The notes under the pieces were generated by a model that was not told where the DNA came from, made no database searches, and saw nothing but the letters and a program-made list of their open reading frames with translations. The position numbers were made by a program, and so were the translations under genes. Below, one piece after another: positions 1 through 10,560 of a stretch of DNA of 64,000 nucleotides (the stretch's first letter is position 1; each line of letters begins with the position of its first letter). The DNA comes from Haematococcus lacustris (Eukaryota; Chlorophyta; Chlorophyceae; Chlamydomonadales; Haematococcaceae). Location: assembly GCA_030144725.1 (NCBI GenBank), contig JASKMD010000003.1, forward strand, positions 62,001 to 126,000. Reading direction: 5' to 3'.

Positions 1-459
1 CATCATGCCCGATAGCGTATACACGGTCAGCTGCACCGATGATATGGACGATGAAGTGGATGACCAAAGCGACCACGAGTCAGACATCCCTCCGTTCAAC
101 CCCCTCCGTTCGAGGTCGCGACTGCACGTCTTGCGGCAGCAAGACTAGCAGGTGAGAACATTATGGTAGCCGCGTTGACCATGGTAACCGCGTTGACCAG
201 CATTGGCCTAACTTTGCATCTTGCTCCCACGCAGAATCCCAAGTCGCGCAGCCTAACAATGCAGTTGCAGCGATCGCGGGTACCTCTGCATCCCACAGCT
301 TGGCTGAAGAGGCATCTCTAAGGAGCGTCCCGGGCTGTATCATATTATATGATATAGACTATGTATCATGATAATATCATTATATTTTATTATAAGCCCT
401 GTTTCTGCAGCGCAAGACGCCTGTAGGGACCCTATGGCCCTCGCGCACTAGTCGTAACC
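1..459. other. Intergenic, AT-rich island
   Basis: I see no gene here. Positions 340-405 form an AT-rich island with overlapping palindromes, including TATCATGATA. A similar island lies at 2105-2180, so the two flank the transposase remnant that follows. Confidence 0.4.
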
Positions 460-1319
460 GTGCGCGCTGAGGTTCGGGTGGCAGTTAGGCGGCAGTTGGC
501 GGGCAGTACTGGGTTCTGGGCAGTATGGCTGACGCCGATGAGCCAGAGCAGATGTTTAACCGTGTTATGCTGCCATCAAGCGAGGTGCTCCGCAGACTGC
601 AAAACAGCAAGCACGCTGCCGGTTGGTTGTTCCAGTGCAACAGCCAACAGTGCAAGGCCATGTAGTTGCTGTGTGCTGTGTACGCTGCTCGAAAATTCTC
701 AGCGTGGGCAACATGAGCCAAACGGTGGGCCAAATGCAAAGGTGGCACCGCTGGCGTCGTCTGGGCTTAGACCTCGTATCTGGGCAGGTCCCGTTTGCTT
801 TCGTGAACAATGTCCACCTCCAGTCCATATTCCAACTTCTGGGCGTGGATGTGCTCAAGGAGAAGCACTATCGCACTGAGGTGTTGGACGAGCTGTACAA
901 GGAGGTGAAGCAAGCGACTATGCAGGAGCTCCGTGAGCTTGTCCCTCCCTACCCACCACACCACCACCTCCCAGACCAAAGACCCATCTTCCTCGTGCTG
1001 AAACTTCCTTGTGCTGAAACCTGATAGCGGTATGCTGTTCCTGAGGGTGGTGGACGTGTCTGGCAAGCGCAAGGACGCTGAGGCCATCATGGACCTGCAC
1101 CTGCAAGTGGTAGAGGAGCTACGCAAGGAGCTGGCTGTGGAGAAGGTCACATGCCTTGGCTTCATCATGGACAACACTGCCCCAAACCTGAAGGCCATGC
1201 GCATGCTGCAGCAGCACACTCCTACCGTCATCGCCATTGGCTGCTCTGCTCACGCCTTAAACCTCTTGTGCAAGATTCTGTCCAAGCACGACAAGCTACA
1301 AGCTTTGCAGCAGGTGATG
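460..1319 (+). mobile_element. hAT-type transposase remnant (DUF659-like)
   Basis: Two stretches in different frames read like the DUF659/hAT transposase core. The first (about 700-940) contains FVNNVHLQSIFQLLGVDVL. The second (1011-1319) contains LRVVDVSGKRKDAEAIMDLH, then LGFIMDNTAPNLKAM and IGCSAHALNLLCKIL. In this family the middle segment is part of the RNase-H-like catalytic region (DNTAPN) and the CSAHALNL motif follows it. The two parts are separated by a frame change near 940-1015, which could be an intron (a GTGAGC donor-like site is at about 931) or a break. Nothing downstream resembles the C-terminal dimerisation domain; the frame ends at a stop beside a CTGC microsatellite. I infer an inactive fragment. 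Family assignment is from motif memory. Confidence 0.6.
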
Positions 1320-1321
1320 TA

Positions 1322-1322
1322 G

Positions 1323-1358
<36 letters not shown>

Positions 1359-1535
1359 CCAGCAGCAGGGCAGCAGCAGCAGCGGGCCAGCAGGCCAGCA
1401 GCAGGCCAGCAGCAGGGCAGCAGGGCAGCAACAGCAGGGCAGCAGCAGCAGCAGGGCAGCAGCAACGCAGCAGCAGCAGGGACTGCCTGTCTACCTACCT
1501 GCCTGCCTGCCAACAGTGCAGCAACAGTGCAGCAG
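1322..1535. repeat. CCTG microsatellite and CAG-rich tract
   Basis: About nine CCTG units (1323-1360) are followed by irregular CAG/GGGCAG repeats to about 1480 and a short second CCTG run near 1495-1510. Confidence 0.9.
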
Positions 1536-1717
1536 GCTAGTAGCCAGGTGATTTTGCCTACATGCTATGTTTTGCCTCCACGCTATGCTTTGGAGAAGAT
1601 GGTTTACATTAAGGCCAACATCCCCACGTCAAGGTCTCCAGGGCCATCCCTGCTGCTGGCAGAAGGCTTATAGTAGGGTGTGACGGCAGTAGGATGGCTG
1701 TGTGTCTTGCTGCCGCT

Positions 1718-1930
1718 AGCGTGGGTGTGAGCAGCAGGCTGGCCATGTGTGGCACTGGGCCTAGCAGCCGCCCAGGACTCTTAGTGTGCCATGTGTGGGT
1801 GTGAGCAGCAGGCTGGCCATGTGTGGCACTGGGCCTAGCAGCCACCCAGGACTCTTAGCATGCCGTGTGTGGGTGTGAGTAGCAGGCTGGCCGTGTACGG
1901 CACTGAGCCTAGCACCGCCCAAGACGTGTG
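1718..1930. repeat. Tandem repeat, about 75-bp unit, three copies
   Basis: Three degenerate copies start near 1718, 1793 and 1867. Each begins with GTGTGGGTGTGAGCAGCAGG or a close variant and continues through GGCACTGGGCCTAGCA. Confidence 0.85.
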
Positions 1931-3540
1931 TATATTGTAATGTCTCAGGTTGCAGCGCCTTGTCACTCCCATTGAGAGCGAATGCAGCCCATTCATGGAG
2001 CCTATTCGTGAGTTGCGACCTGTTGCTACGAGCGAGTTGCAACCTGCGAAGACCTTGAGATTCTGCGGTTACCAAGAGTCGAACTAGGGTCGCCAAGATG
2101 ACTTGGGATGTATCATAACTGTATCATGATAATCATGATATGCCTAATAGTCCATATACGCGTATCATGATACATGCCGCTCCCTAGGCATCTCAGCTTG
2201 GTCACGCAAAGTCACGCAAAGTCACGCAAAGTCACGCAAAGTCGAGCCAAACACCGTAATTCAGCTGTCGTAGCAAGTTGAAACTGTCGTTCCGCTGTGG
2301 CGACGATGGAGCTCTCCGCGCTTTGGAGTGTCTCAAGGCTATCCTCCATACAGTAGGCGGATGCTGGGTTTCACCCGATCTCTGCCATTATCTGACTGCC
2401 CCTTGCTGTTGCTATGTGCGGTCTCGCTGTCTACCTACCCTGCCCCTTGCCTAGTTGCCCCTTGCCTCTAGCTGCTGCAGCCTGCTTCATCCCCTAGCTG
2501 TTGCCCATGCCGCATGCTTCACCCTCCACAGCCCCTTGGCTGACCCTGCCACCCCTGGCTACCCCTCCCATTGAACCACCACGTAAGGGACATTTGACGT
2601 TGCGGCGTGCATGGTGAGAGTTGAGTTGTCATTTTTACGCGGAACGCCTTATCATTGCATCGCGCTTGCGCCCGCGCGCCCGAGCTGCTGGCACCCACCG
2701 GCAGTCTGCCAGGCACGCGAACGGTTCCGCTGTGCGCGATGGGCCTTTCAAGTGTTGCCTAACAACACCCACAACGCGGGATGCAGAGTTCTCCGCTGCG
2801 GTACACTTTACGCATGGAGCCCAGTTTTCTCAACATCATCTTACACAGCCTCCCCCTCCGCATGAATCTCCACCCAGCCAGTGCTGGCAGCTGGCGTAGA
2901 CCTCACACAACACGCACAGCTGGCAGCCTGGCCCCCCTGCCGTTTGTAGGGGTGATATTTGGGTGTCGGCATGCTGCAGACATGTGCACACGCCATCTTC
3001 TAAAACACATATTGGCAAATCTCAGCAAGAGTTGAGACTTTGGCAGGGGGTTCACAGTGAGTTCCCTAACCAGTGACGCAAGGCTGGAGAGTTGCAATGA
3101 GTTGCATGGTGGTCAGACTGGCATCAGCAGAGTGGGGCAGCATGGGGGAGGTTTAGGCCACCTCTTGGAGCCGAATTAACAAGGGATTGATGCAGATGCC
3201 ACTGCTATGCTCATGCCGTGGTCTCCTCCTAGTTTCAGAGCCCCTTAGCCTAGTTCCGTCGCCCCAGAGCCAGCGCATGTGGGTTATTATGTTGGACATG
3301 AGGTCGGGCTCCTCGCACATCGCGCACTATTCATCGCGGTAAACAGGGGCTCATTGGTACTGGGTCAACGTACATCAAGTCCGCAGGCTCTGTAGGGTCG
3401 GATACCCGGCAACATGCCCGACCAGCTCAGCGTGTGGCTCAGCGCGGCAGCATTCCGACGCTTCAATCCGCGTGTACATCCGTGCAGAAATGAGTCCGGA
3501 AAAGCCGTTGTCCCTTATCGTTAGGGGGGTTGGTGGTTCA
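1931..3540. other. Intergenic; small decamer repeat
   Basis: No supportable gene. An AT-rich palindromic patch lies at 2105-2180, and four perfect copies of GTCACGCAAA lie at 2201-2240. The rest is unremarkable; short open frames here show no family motifs. Confidence 0.5.
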
Positions 3541-3544
3541 ATGG

Positions 3545-4135
3545 GAGGGGTAGCCCCCTGCCTACTGCCTTTCCCTGCAACCTACTGCACCTCGTTGCCT
3601 AGGGATTATTGCACGTGGCTGTTGCCGGACGCGTCATGTCGCCCTAGCTGCTGCCCATGCCGCATGCTTCTCCCTATGGTGCTGCCTGCCCTCCACAGCA
3701 CCTTGTTGCTGCCTATTGCTGACCTTGCCACCCCTGCCTGTTGCCTTTCCCTGCAACCTACTGCACCTTGTTGCCTGGGAATTATTGCATGTGGCTGCTG
3801 CCAGACGCGTCATGTCGCCCTAGCTGCTGCCCATGCCGCGTGCTACGCCCAGTTGCTGCTGACTGCTGGTGCTGTTACCTCTGGCTGCTGCCCTTCCGTG
3901 CGGCCTACTGCCCCTCATTGCCTAGGTAGTAGTGCATATGGCTGCTGCCGGACGTGTCCAATTGCCATTGCTGCCGCCCATGCCGCGTGCTACGCCCAGC
4001 CTGCTGCTGACTGCTGACGCTGTTACCCCTAGCTGCTGCCCTTCCGTGCGGCCTACTGCCCCTCATTGCCTAGGTGCATGTGGCTTCTACTGGACGCGTC
4101 ATGTAGCTTTGCTGCCGCCCATGCCTCAACATGCT
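3545..4135. repeat. Degenerate long-period tandem repeat
   Basis: Segments such as CTGCTGCCCTTCCGTGCGGC, CTACTGCCCCTCATTGCCTA and CTGCTGCCCATGCCGC recur four times at roughly 140-190-bp spacing. The open frames across it are Cys/Leu/Ala-rich translations of the repeat, so I do not call a gene. Confidence 0.7.
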
Positions 4136-5376
4136 TAGCCCTAGTTGCCCGACCTGCTCCCTATTTGTTTTGCTCGACGGCTATTTGTTTTGCTCGACTG
4201 CTCCGAAGTGGCGTAATGTTGTCGCCAATCGCGTTTTGTGCAGATTGTTACACCTGGACGTAGTATGTTTTTATTTGTGTAAGCAAATAAGTGCGTGTGG
4301 CAGGGTTAGCGCATTGCGTCGTAAGTTGTAGGTGCTAGTGCTGGTCGGTTGTGTGGTGGTCTGTGGTGCACGTTTTGCACTTTCCTGTAAAAGCTGTAAT
4401 TGTGGTAATCAACCCCGTAATAGCCCCTCTCACGTCCCGACGTCTGTATAATGTCAACTTTACGACTATATAACGATTTGTGATTTTCTCGTAATGGAAA
4501 GGGATCGCCGCATCCCTCTACCACACAGGCAAATCAGTGCGGATATTCGTCATCCTAGGGGGGTAATTTTTTGATGCGGTGCGCCTCGGATTGTCCTTGC
4601 GACTCCAACGCCACTTGACGCTTGTTGAAATTCGGAGTATGTGAGCAGTTGGAGAGGTCTACAGTACTGTAGGTCAGATTTGACAAGGTCTCTTGTAAAT
4701 AGGGTACCATGCTGTTCTCCACATTCAAACCACCATTTGCTACCGCGATTGCACCGTCAGTTTTTGCGTGCTATAAATAGTGAGAGGCGTCGAAGCGTAG
4801 GCCCGCAAGCTCGATATGGATATTTGTGCCGAAAGTTGTGTCCACGCAATAAGGTCGCCATAGGGAGCTACATACATACGTGTAAGGTCTAAGGCCGGGG
4901 CCCGTCTCTATCGCAAGCTAGGTCCGTTCTGTCGGTTGTACTGGGTAGCTCGGCTTGCAAGCTCCCGCAAAGCTGTGGATGTTGATGATGCCCCGCAATC
5001 ACAACAACCTCCTGCACCGCACCCTCCCGTGTAATATCGAGTGCGGCGGAGATTGCCCCAAAAGTTGTTTGCGGTTGGCCCTCAACCATCCATAATTACA
5101 TCTAACCTCACATCATTACATCATGACTCTTAGCCTCCATCATTACATCACCACTTGTGTTCCTAACACAAGGGCTAGGCTCAGGGTCGGTAACGAATCC
5201 TAAAGGCTGAGTAGGGCTGGGCAGGGCTGGGCTGGGCTCGGCAACATAGGCACGCTTTGTTGTCAACGCATTTGCATAGCACTGTCGGGATAGCAAACGA
5301 GCTTGGGCTACATTGAGTTATTCCTGCATGGGGGTGAAGGGGGCATGGGGGTTAAGGATGCATGGGGGGAAGGCAG
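4136..5376. other. Intergenic; one isolated 14-bp palindrome
   Basis: No gene recognised. A single copy of CTACAGTACTGTAG lies at 4659-4672, away from the two clusters of the same palindrome further right. Confidence 0.5.
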
Positions 5377-5480
5377 CTACAGTACTGTAGGTGTCTACAG
5401 TACTGTAGACACATACAGTACTGTAGACACCTACAGTACTGTAGACACCTACAGTACTGTAAACATCTACAGTACTGTAG
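5377..5480. repeat. Cluster of six CTACAGTACTGTAG palindromes
   Basis: Six copies of the 14-bp perfect palindrome (or one-base variants) occur with spacers of about 4 bp, such as ACAC, giving a period of about 18 bp. Because 18 is divisible by three, frames across it repeat short peptides such as YSTVDT. Confidence 0.95.
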
Positions 5481-6040
5481 GCAGCAGCAGCATGGGTGGC
5501 AGCAGCAGCAGGGGGGGGGGGCAGCAGCAGCAGTAGGGGGGCAGCAGCAACAGCAGGGGCGCAGCAGCAGCAGCAGTGGCGCAGCAGCAGCAGCAGGGGC
5601 GCAGCAGCAGCAGCAGTAGGGGGGCAGCAGCAGCAGCAGCAGGGGGGCAGCAGCAGCAGCAGCAGCAGGGGCGCAGCAGCAGCAGCAGCAGTAGGGGGGC
5701 AGCAGCAGCAGCAGCAGGGGGGCAGCAGCAGCAGTAGGGGGGCAGCAGCAGCAGCAGTAGGGGGGCAGCAGCAGTAGGGGGGCAGCAATAGGGGGGCAGC
5801 ATCAGCAGTAGGGGGGCAGCAGCAGCAGCAGCAGGGGGGCAGCAGCAGCAGCAGTAGGGGGGCGGCAGCAGCAGCAGCAGGGGGGCAGCAGCAGCAGCAG
5901 GGGGGCAGCAGCAGCAGCAAAGGGCAGCAGCAGCAGCAGCAGCAGCAGGGGGGCAGTAGCAGCAGTAGGGGGGCGGCAGCAGCAGCAGGGGCGCAGCAGC
6001 AGCAGCAGCAGCAGCAGTGGCAGCAGCAGCAGATATAGTA
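5481..6040. repeat. CAG/poly-G compound microsatellite
   Basis: Runs of (GCA)3-8 alternate with G5-G7 blocks, giving an irregular period of about 15-30 bp. Long frames on both strands are low-complexity by-products. Confidence 0.95.
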
Positions 6041-6099
6041 GGGGCACTGTAGCACTTACCTACCTTTTGGCTGCTGAGTGAAGGGGGGGGGAGTGGAAG

Positions 6100-6312
6100 A
6101 GTGAAGGCGGGGAGGGGAGGTAGATGTGGAAGGCGGGAGGTGGGAGGCAGGGAGGCGGGAGACGGGGAGGCGGGAGGCAGGGAGGCGGGAGGTGGGGAGG
6201 CGGGAGGCTCAACCGGGTTGGGCTGGGCGGGGGTGGGTTGGGTTGGGGGCATGGGTTGGGGTGGGTGGGGGCATGGGTGGGGGGCATGGGTTGGGGTGGG
6301 TGGGGGCATGGG
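6100..6312. repeat. GGGAGGC and GGGTTGGG-type G-rich repeats
   Basis: Imperfect repeats of GGGAGGCGGGAGGC, then of GGCATGGGTTGGGGTGGGTG, lead into the hexanucleotide array. Confidence 0.8.
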
Positions 6313-6893
6313 TGGGGGCGGGGGCGGGGGCGGGGGCGGGGGCGGGGGTGGGGGCGGGGGCGGGGGCGGGGGCGGGGGCGGGGGCGGGGGCGGGGGCGGG
6401 GGCGGGGGCGGGGGCGGGGGCGGGGGCGGGGGCGGGGGCGGGGGCGGGGGCGGGGGCGGGGGCGGGGGCGGGGGCGGGGGCGGGGGCGGGGGTGGGGGCG
6501 GGGGCGGGGGTGGGGGCGGGGGAGGGAGCGGGGGCGGGGGCGGGGGCGGGGGCGGGGGCGGGGGCGGGGGCGGGGGCGGGGGCGGGGGCGGGGGCGGGGG
6601 CGGGGGCGGGGGCGGGGGCGGGGGCGGGGGCGGGGGCGGGGGCGGGGGCGGGGGCGGGGGCGGGGGCGGGGGCGGGGGCGGGGGCGGGGGCGGGGGCGGG
6701 GGCGGGGGCGGGGGCGGGGGCGGGGGCGGGGGCGGGGGCGGGGGCGGGGGCGGGGGCGGGGGCGGGGGCGGGGGCGGGGGCGGGGGCGGGGGCGGGGGCG
6801 GGGGCGGGGGCGGGGGCGGGGGCGGGGGCGGGGGTGGGGGCGGGGGCGGGGGCGGGAGCGGGGGCGGGGGCGGGGACGGGGCCGGGGGCGGGG
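6313..6893. repeat. (GGGGGC)n hexanucleotide array, about 97 units
   Basis: Nearly pure GGGGGC on the plus strand, with scattered single T or A substitutions (for example near 6348, 6492, 6510 and 6523-6530). The plus strand should be able to form G-quadruplexes. All six frames are open for long distances simply because the unit is 6 bp. Confidence 0.98.
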
Positions 6894-7510
6894 GAGGATG
6901 AATTGGGAGGGGGTGGTTGTGTAGGGGAAAGGGAAGTGGAAGGGAGGTGCCCACTAGACCTGCAACCAAGGGGCGTGCACGTGCGGTAGGGTGACCAGGC
7001 TGGGCACTGTGTTAGCTATCACCGTGGCCTTACCTTTGTGGTCCTCCTGGCCTCCTACCTGCTCACACCAGGCAACATATCCCATGCGCCAGTGGGTGGG
7101 ACTGCGGTGGGGAGTGTAGGGTGTAGAGAAGGGAAGGTGGGGTGAGGTGGGGGTTGCGATGCCACGTCAATCGAAGGATGGGAGAGGGGAAGAGGAGGCT
7201 TGACAAGTATGGGAGGGGAAAGGGAGGTAGAGGGGGAAGGGAGGGGTGGGAAGAGGAAGGGGAGGTCCATGGGGAGGGCGAGAGAAGTGGGGAGGGCATT
7301 GATAGTCTCAGGTGTAGGCGCACAAGACCGGCGACAATGGTGTGACGATTTGTGTAACGAAGCAAACATTGGACATGGGTACTGGATGCACTCACCATTA
7401 GAGTAGGGAGATGTAGAGCTGGCAGATGGAGGGGCAGGTGTAGCAGCCCTCCATTACAACCCACCTTCCTTTGTCCTCACCTCAGTAGGAAGTGCAGGGT
7501 GGGAGAGTAG
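6894..7510. other. G-rich intergenic sequence
   Basis: Irregular GGGGAAGGGAGG-type sequence with no recognisable gene. Pro/Ser/Leu-rich frames on the minus strand follow base composition. Confidence 0.5.
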
Positions 7511-7970
7511 GGTTGGGTTGGGTTGGGTTGGGTTGGGTTGGGCTGGGCTGGGCTGGGCTGGGCTGGGCTGGGCTGGGCTGGGCTGGGCTGGGCTGGGCTG
7601 GGCTGGGCTGGGCTGGGCTGGGCTGGGCTGGGCTGGGCTGGGCTGGGCTGGGCTGGGCTGGGCTGGGCTGGGCTGGGCTGGGCTGGGCTGGGCTGGGCTG
7701 GGTTGGGCTGGGCTGGGCTGGGCTGGGCTGGGCTGGGCTGGGCTGGGCTGGGCTGGGCTGGGCTGGGCTGGGCTGGGCTGGGCTGGGCTGGGCTGGGCTG
7801 GGCTGGGCTGGGCTGGGCTGGGCTGGGCTGGGCTGGGCTGGGCTGGGCTGGGCTGGGCTGGGCTGGGCTGGGCTGGGCTGGGCTGGGCTGGGCTGGGCTG
7901 GGCTGGGCTGGGCTGGGCTGGGCTGGGCTGGGCTGGGCTGGGCTGGGCTGGGCTGGGCTGGGCTGGGCTG
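7511..7970. repeat. (GGTTG)6 followed by (GGCTG) about 87 pentamer array
   Basis: The array starts as GGTTG (7511-7540) and changes abruptly to GGCTG up to 7970, with one GGTTG unit embedded near 7701. It is otherwise homogeneous. Confidence 0.98.
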
Positions 7971-8016
7971 CAACACAAGGGAGGCAACAGTGGGAACGTT
8001 GTGAGAGGTGATGAAA

Positions 8017-8087
8017 TGGTGGTGGTGGTGATGGTGGTGGTGGTGGTGGTGGTGGTGGTGGTGGTGGTGGTGGTGGTGGTGGTGGTG
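8017..8087. repeat. (GGT)n trinucleotide tract
   Basis: About 23 GGT units with one GAT interruption near the start. Confidence 0.95.
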
Positions 8088-8339
8088 AGGGGGACTGGGA
8101 GGGGGTGGTAATCAGGGGGGTACTAGGCGTGATTGTAAGGCCTGCAGCAACCAGGTGTGGTAGCGGTTAGGCTGGATACTAAGGGCTATGCTGCGCAATG
8201 CTAGCTCCTTCTAAGCTCTTACCTTGGTCCTAAGCTCTTACCATAGTCCGTCTGGCCTCTTCGCTGCTCACAACACGTTGCACCTGCCTTGCGTTGGTGC
8301 ATCAATGCTTGCGCTTCATTGCGGAGAATTGTTGCGAGG

Positions 8340-8452
8340 AAACTGGCCGCGAGGCTAGCTGCGATGTTGGCTGCGAGGCTGGCTGCGAGGCTGGCTGCGA
8401 AACTGGCTGCGAGGCTGGCTGCGAGGAAATTGGCTGCGAGGCTGGCTGCGAG
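8340..8452. repeat. 12-bp GAGGCTGGCTGC tandem repeat
   Basis: Eight to nine imperfect copies of GAGGCTGGCTGC, some with GAAACT or GAGGAAATT variants. Confidence 0.9.
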
Positions 8453-8499
8453 GTGAGATCCTCGCACCGAGCTGCCTCACAGGTATGCTTCTGCGCTGC

Positions 8500-8701
8500 T
8501 GGACCAGCTGTGTGGCCGCGAGGTTGATTGCCGAGTATGTGGCTGCGAGTATGGGCTAGATGTGGCTGCGAGTATGGGTAACCTCGTGCGATGCCATCTG
8601 TGGACCAGCTGTGTGGCCGCGAGGTTGATTGCCGAGTATGTGGCTGCGAGTATGGGCTAGATGCGGCTGCGAGTATGGGTAACCTCGTGCGATGCCATCG
8701 C
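8500..8701. repeat. 101-bp tandem duplication
   Basis: The stretch starting GGACCAGCTGTGTGGCCGCG at 8501 is repeated at 8602 almost without change (TGTGGC to TGCGGC), so the period is 101 bp. Confidence 0.95.
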
Positions 8702-8792
8702 TGCAATACCGGCTACACGATGCTGCGACTAAGTGTTGGACGGATGCCTTGAATGCAAGTGAGATGTTCAGAATTTTTCTGTGTTTAAAGGC

Positions 8793-9301
8793 TATAGTAC
8801 TGTAAATGGTCTCTCGAGGTACCTAGAGGTACCTCGAGGTACTGTAGATGTCTACAGTACTGTAGATGTCTACAGTACTGTAGATGTCTACAGTACTGTA
8901 GATGTCTACAGTACTGTAGATGTCTACAGTACTGTAGGTACCTACAGTACTGTAAATGGTCTCTCGAGGTACCTCGAGGTACCTACAGTACTGTAGATAC
9001 CTACAGTACTGTAAGTGGTCTCATGAGGTACCTCGAGGTACCTACAGTACTGTAGATGTCTACAGTACTGTAGATGTCTACAGTACTGTAGGTGTCTACA
9101 GTACTGTAGATGTCTACAGTACTGTTGATGTCTACAGTACTGTAGGTACCTACAGTACTGTAAGTGGTCTCTCGAGGTACCCCGACAGTACTGTAGACAC
9201 CTACAGTACTGTAGGTGCCTACAGTACTGTAGGTGTCTACAGTACTGTTCGTGTACTCGCGAGGTACCCCGACAGTACTGTAGACACCTACAGTACTGTA
9301 G
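8793..9301. repeat. Second palindrome cluster, about 21 CTACAGTACTGTAG copies
   Basis: About 21 copies of the CAGTACTG core, mostly in full CTACAGTACTGTAG form, are separated by ATGT, ACAC or GGTGT-type spacers (18-bp period). They are interrupted several times by GGTCTCTCGAGGTACC modules, which carry their own XhoI/KpnI-like palindromes CTCGAG and GGTACC. No gene is supported here. Confidence 0.95.
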
Positions 9302-9782
9302 CATGGCCGTATCTCACCAACCGCGCAAAATCACGAATTTTAGTTTCAACCCCCAATCTTACAATGCCTTCATTTGACTATGTACCAAGTCCGAGGCTCC
9401 GAATCTCAAAAATGCTGTTACTAATTTGCCTGAGTGCAGTAACCTTGCCAGCTGGACACTTGGCAAGGGTTGGTGGGCGTCCAGGCCGTGCAAGCCCTTT
9501 GATGCAGTAGGCATATCGGGAAGGCTCGCTGATCAAGGCTGTGTAAGCGCGGCATCAAATGGCTCACGGTACATTTTGCCAAAGAGACCTTGTGGGACCT
9601 GACTCCTGGCATGTCGTGGTGGTGGGGGGGCATGTTCTCCTGGCAACATTCAATGGATGGAATAGACGAGTAAGAGGAGCTTTTGTTTACAACTTGTGTT
9701 CACAACGAAGCAAGAGCATGAACAATAGCTAGGCCACTCAGTTCTATTTCTTGCTATGCTTTGCAGCCAGCTTGTAAAGGTT
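9302..9782. other. Intergenic, nothing recognised
   Basis: Unique sequence between the palindrome cluster and the minisatellite, with no protein motif or RNA gene recognised. Confidence 0.4.
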
Positions 9783-10560
9783 GGGCTTGGGGGGAGGTGG
9801 CAGGTGCCCAAGCTGCCCCCCTGCCAGCAACAGCCCAGCTCCCCTGCCAGCAGCTGCCAGGGCCTGGGGGAGGTGGCAGGTGACCAGGCTGCCCCCCTAC
9901 CAGCAGCCTTTAGGGCCTGGGGGGAGGCGGCAGGCGACCAGGCTGCCCCCCTGCCAGCACCTGCCAGGGCCCGGGGGGATGTGGCAGGTGACCAGGCTGC
10001 CCCCCTGCTTGCAGCTGCCAGGGCCTGGGGGGAGGTGGCAGGTGACCAGGCTGCCCCCCTGCCAGCAGGTGCCAGGGCCTGGGGGGAGGTGGCAGGGGGC
10101 AGCCCACCTCCCTTGCCAGCAGCTGCCAGGGCCTGGGGGGAGGTGGCAGGTGACCAGGCTGCCCCCCTGCCAGCAGGTGCCAGGGCCTGGGGGGAGGTGG
10201 CAGGGGGCAGCCCACCTCCCTTGCCAGCAGCTGCCAGGGCCTGGGGGGAGGTGGCAGGTGACCAGGCTGCCCCCCTGCCAGCAGCTGCCAGGGCCTGGGG
10301 GGAGGTGGCAGGGGGCAGCCCACCTCCCTTGCCAGCAGCTGCCAGGGCCTGGGGGGAGGTGGCAGGTGACCAGGCTGCCCCCCTGCCAGCAGCTGCCAGG
10401 GCCTGGGGGGAGGTGGCAGGGGGCAGCCCACCTCCCTTGCCAGCAGCTGCCAGGGCCTGGGGGGAGGTGGTTGGTGACCAGGCTGCCCCCCTTGCCAGCA
10501 GCTGCCAGGGCCTGGGGGGAGGTGGCAGGGGGCAACCCAACTCCCCTGCCAGCAGCTTCA
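9783..10560. repeat. 54-bp minisatellite, about 14 units in a dimeric pattern
   Basis: Each unit contains GCCAGGGCCTGGGGGGAGGT. It exists in two alternating types: one continues GGCAGGTGACCAGGCTGC, the other GGCAGGGGGCAGCCCACC. From about 10030 to the end the types alternate, giving a 108-bp higher-order unit. The 54-bp length keeps frames open on both strands (18-residue repeats such as ARAWGEVAGDQAAPLPA). I treat those as non-genic. Confidence 0.93.

Noticed and set aside
1931..2100. tRNA-like T-arm in TCGAACTAGGG
   Set aside because: No acceptor stem or D-arm can be paired around it; no tRNA was found anywhere in the window.
6101..6989. Long Gly, Gly-Arg, Gly-Ala and Pro frames
   Set aside because: Translations of the (GGGGGC)n array in several frames, on both strands; no gene signals.
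7511..7970. Telomere-like repeat
   Set aside because: Algal telomeres are TTTAGGG/TTTTAGGG; GGCTG is not a telomere unit and the array is internal.
7454..8111. Frames of repeated GWAGL or SPAQP peptides
   Set aside because: By-products of the GGCTG pentamer array.
8793..9301. CRISPR array
   Set aside because: Palindromes repeat but spacers are only about 4 bp and similar to each other; the genome is eukaryotic.
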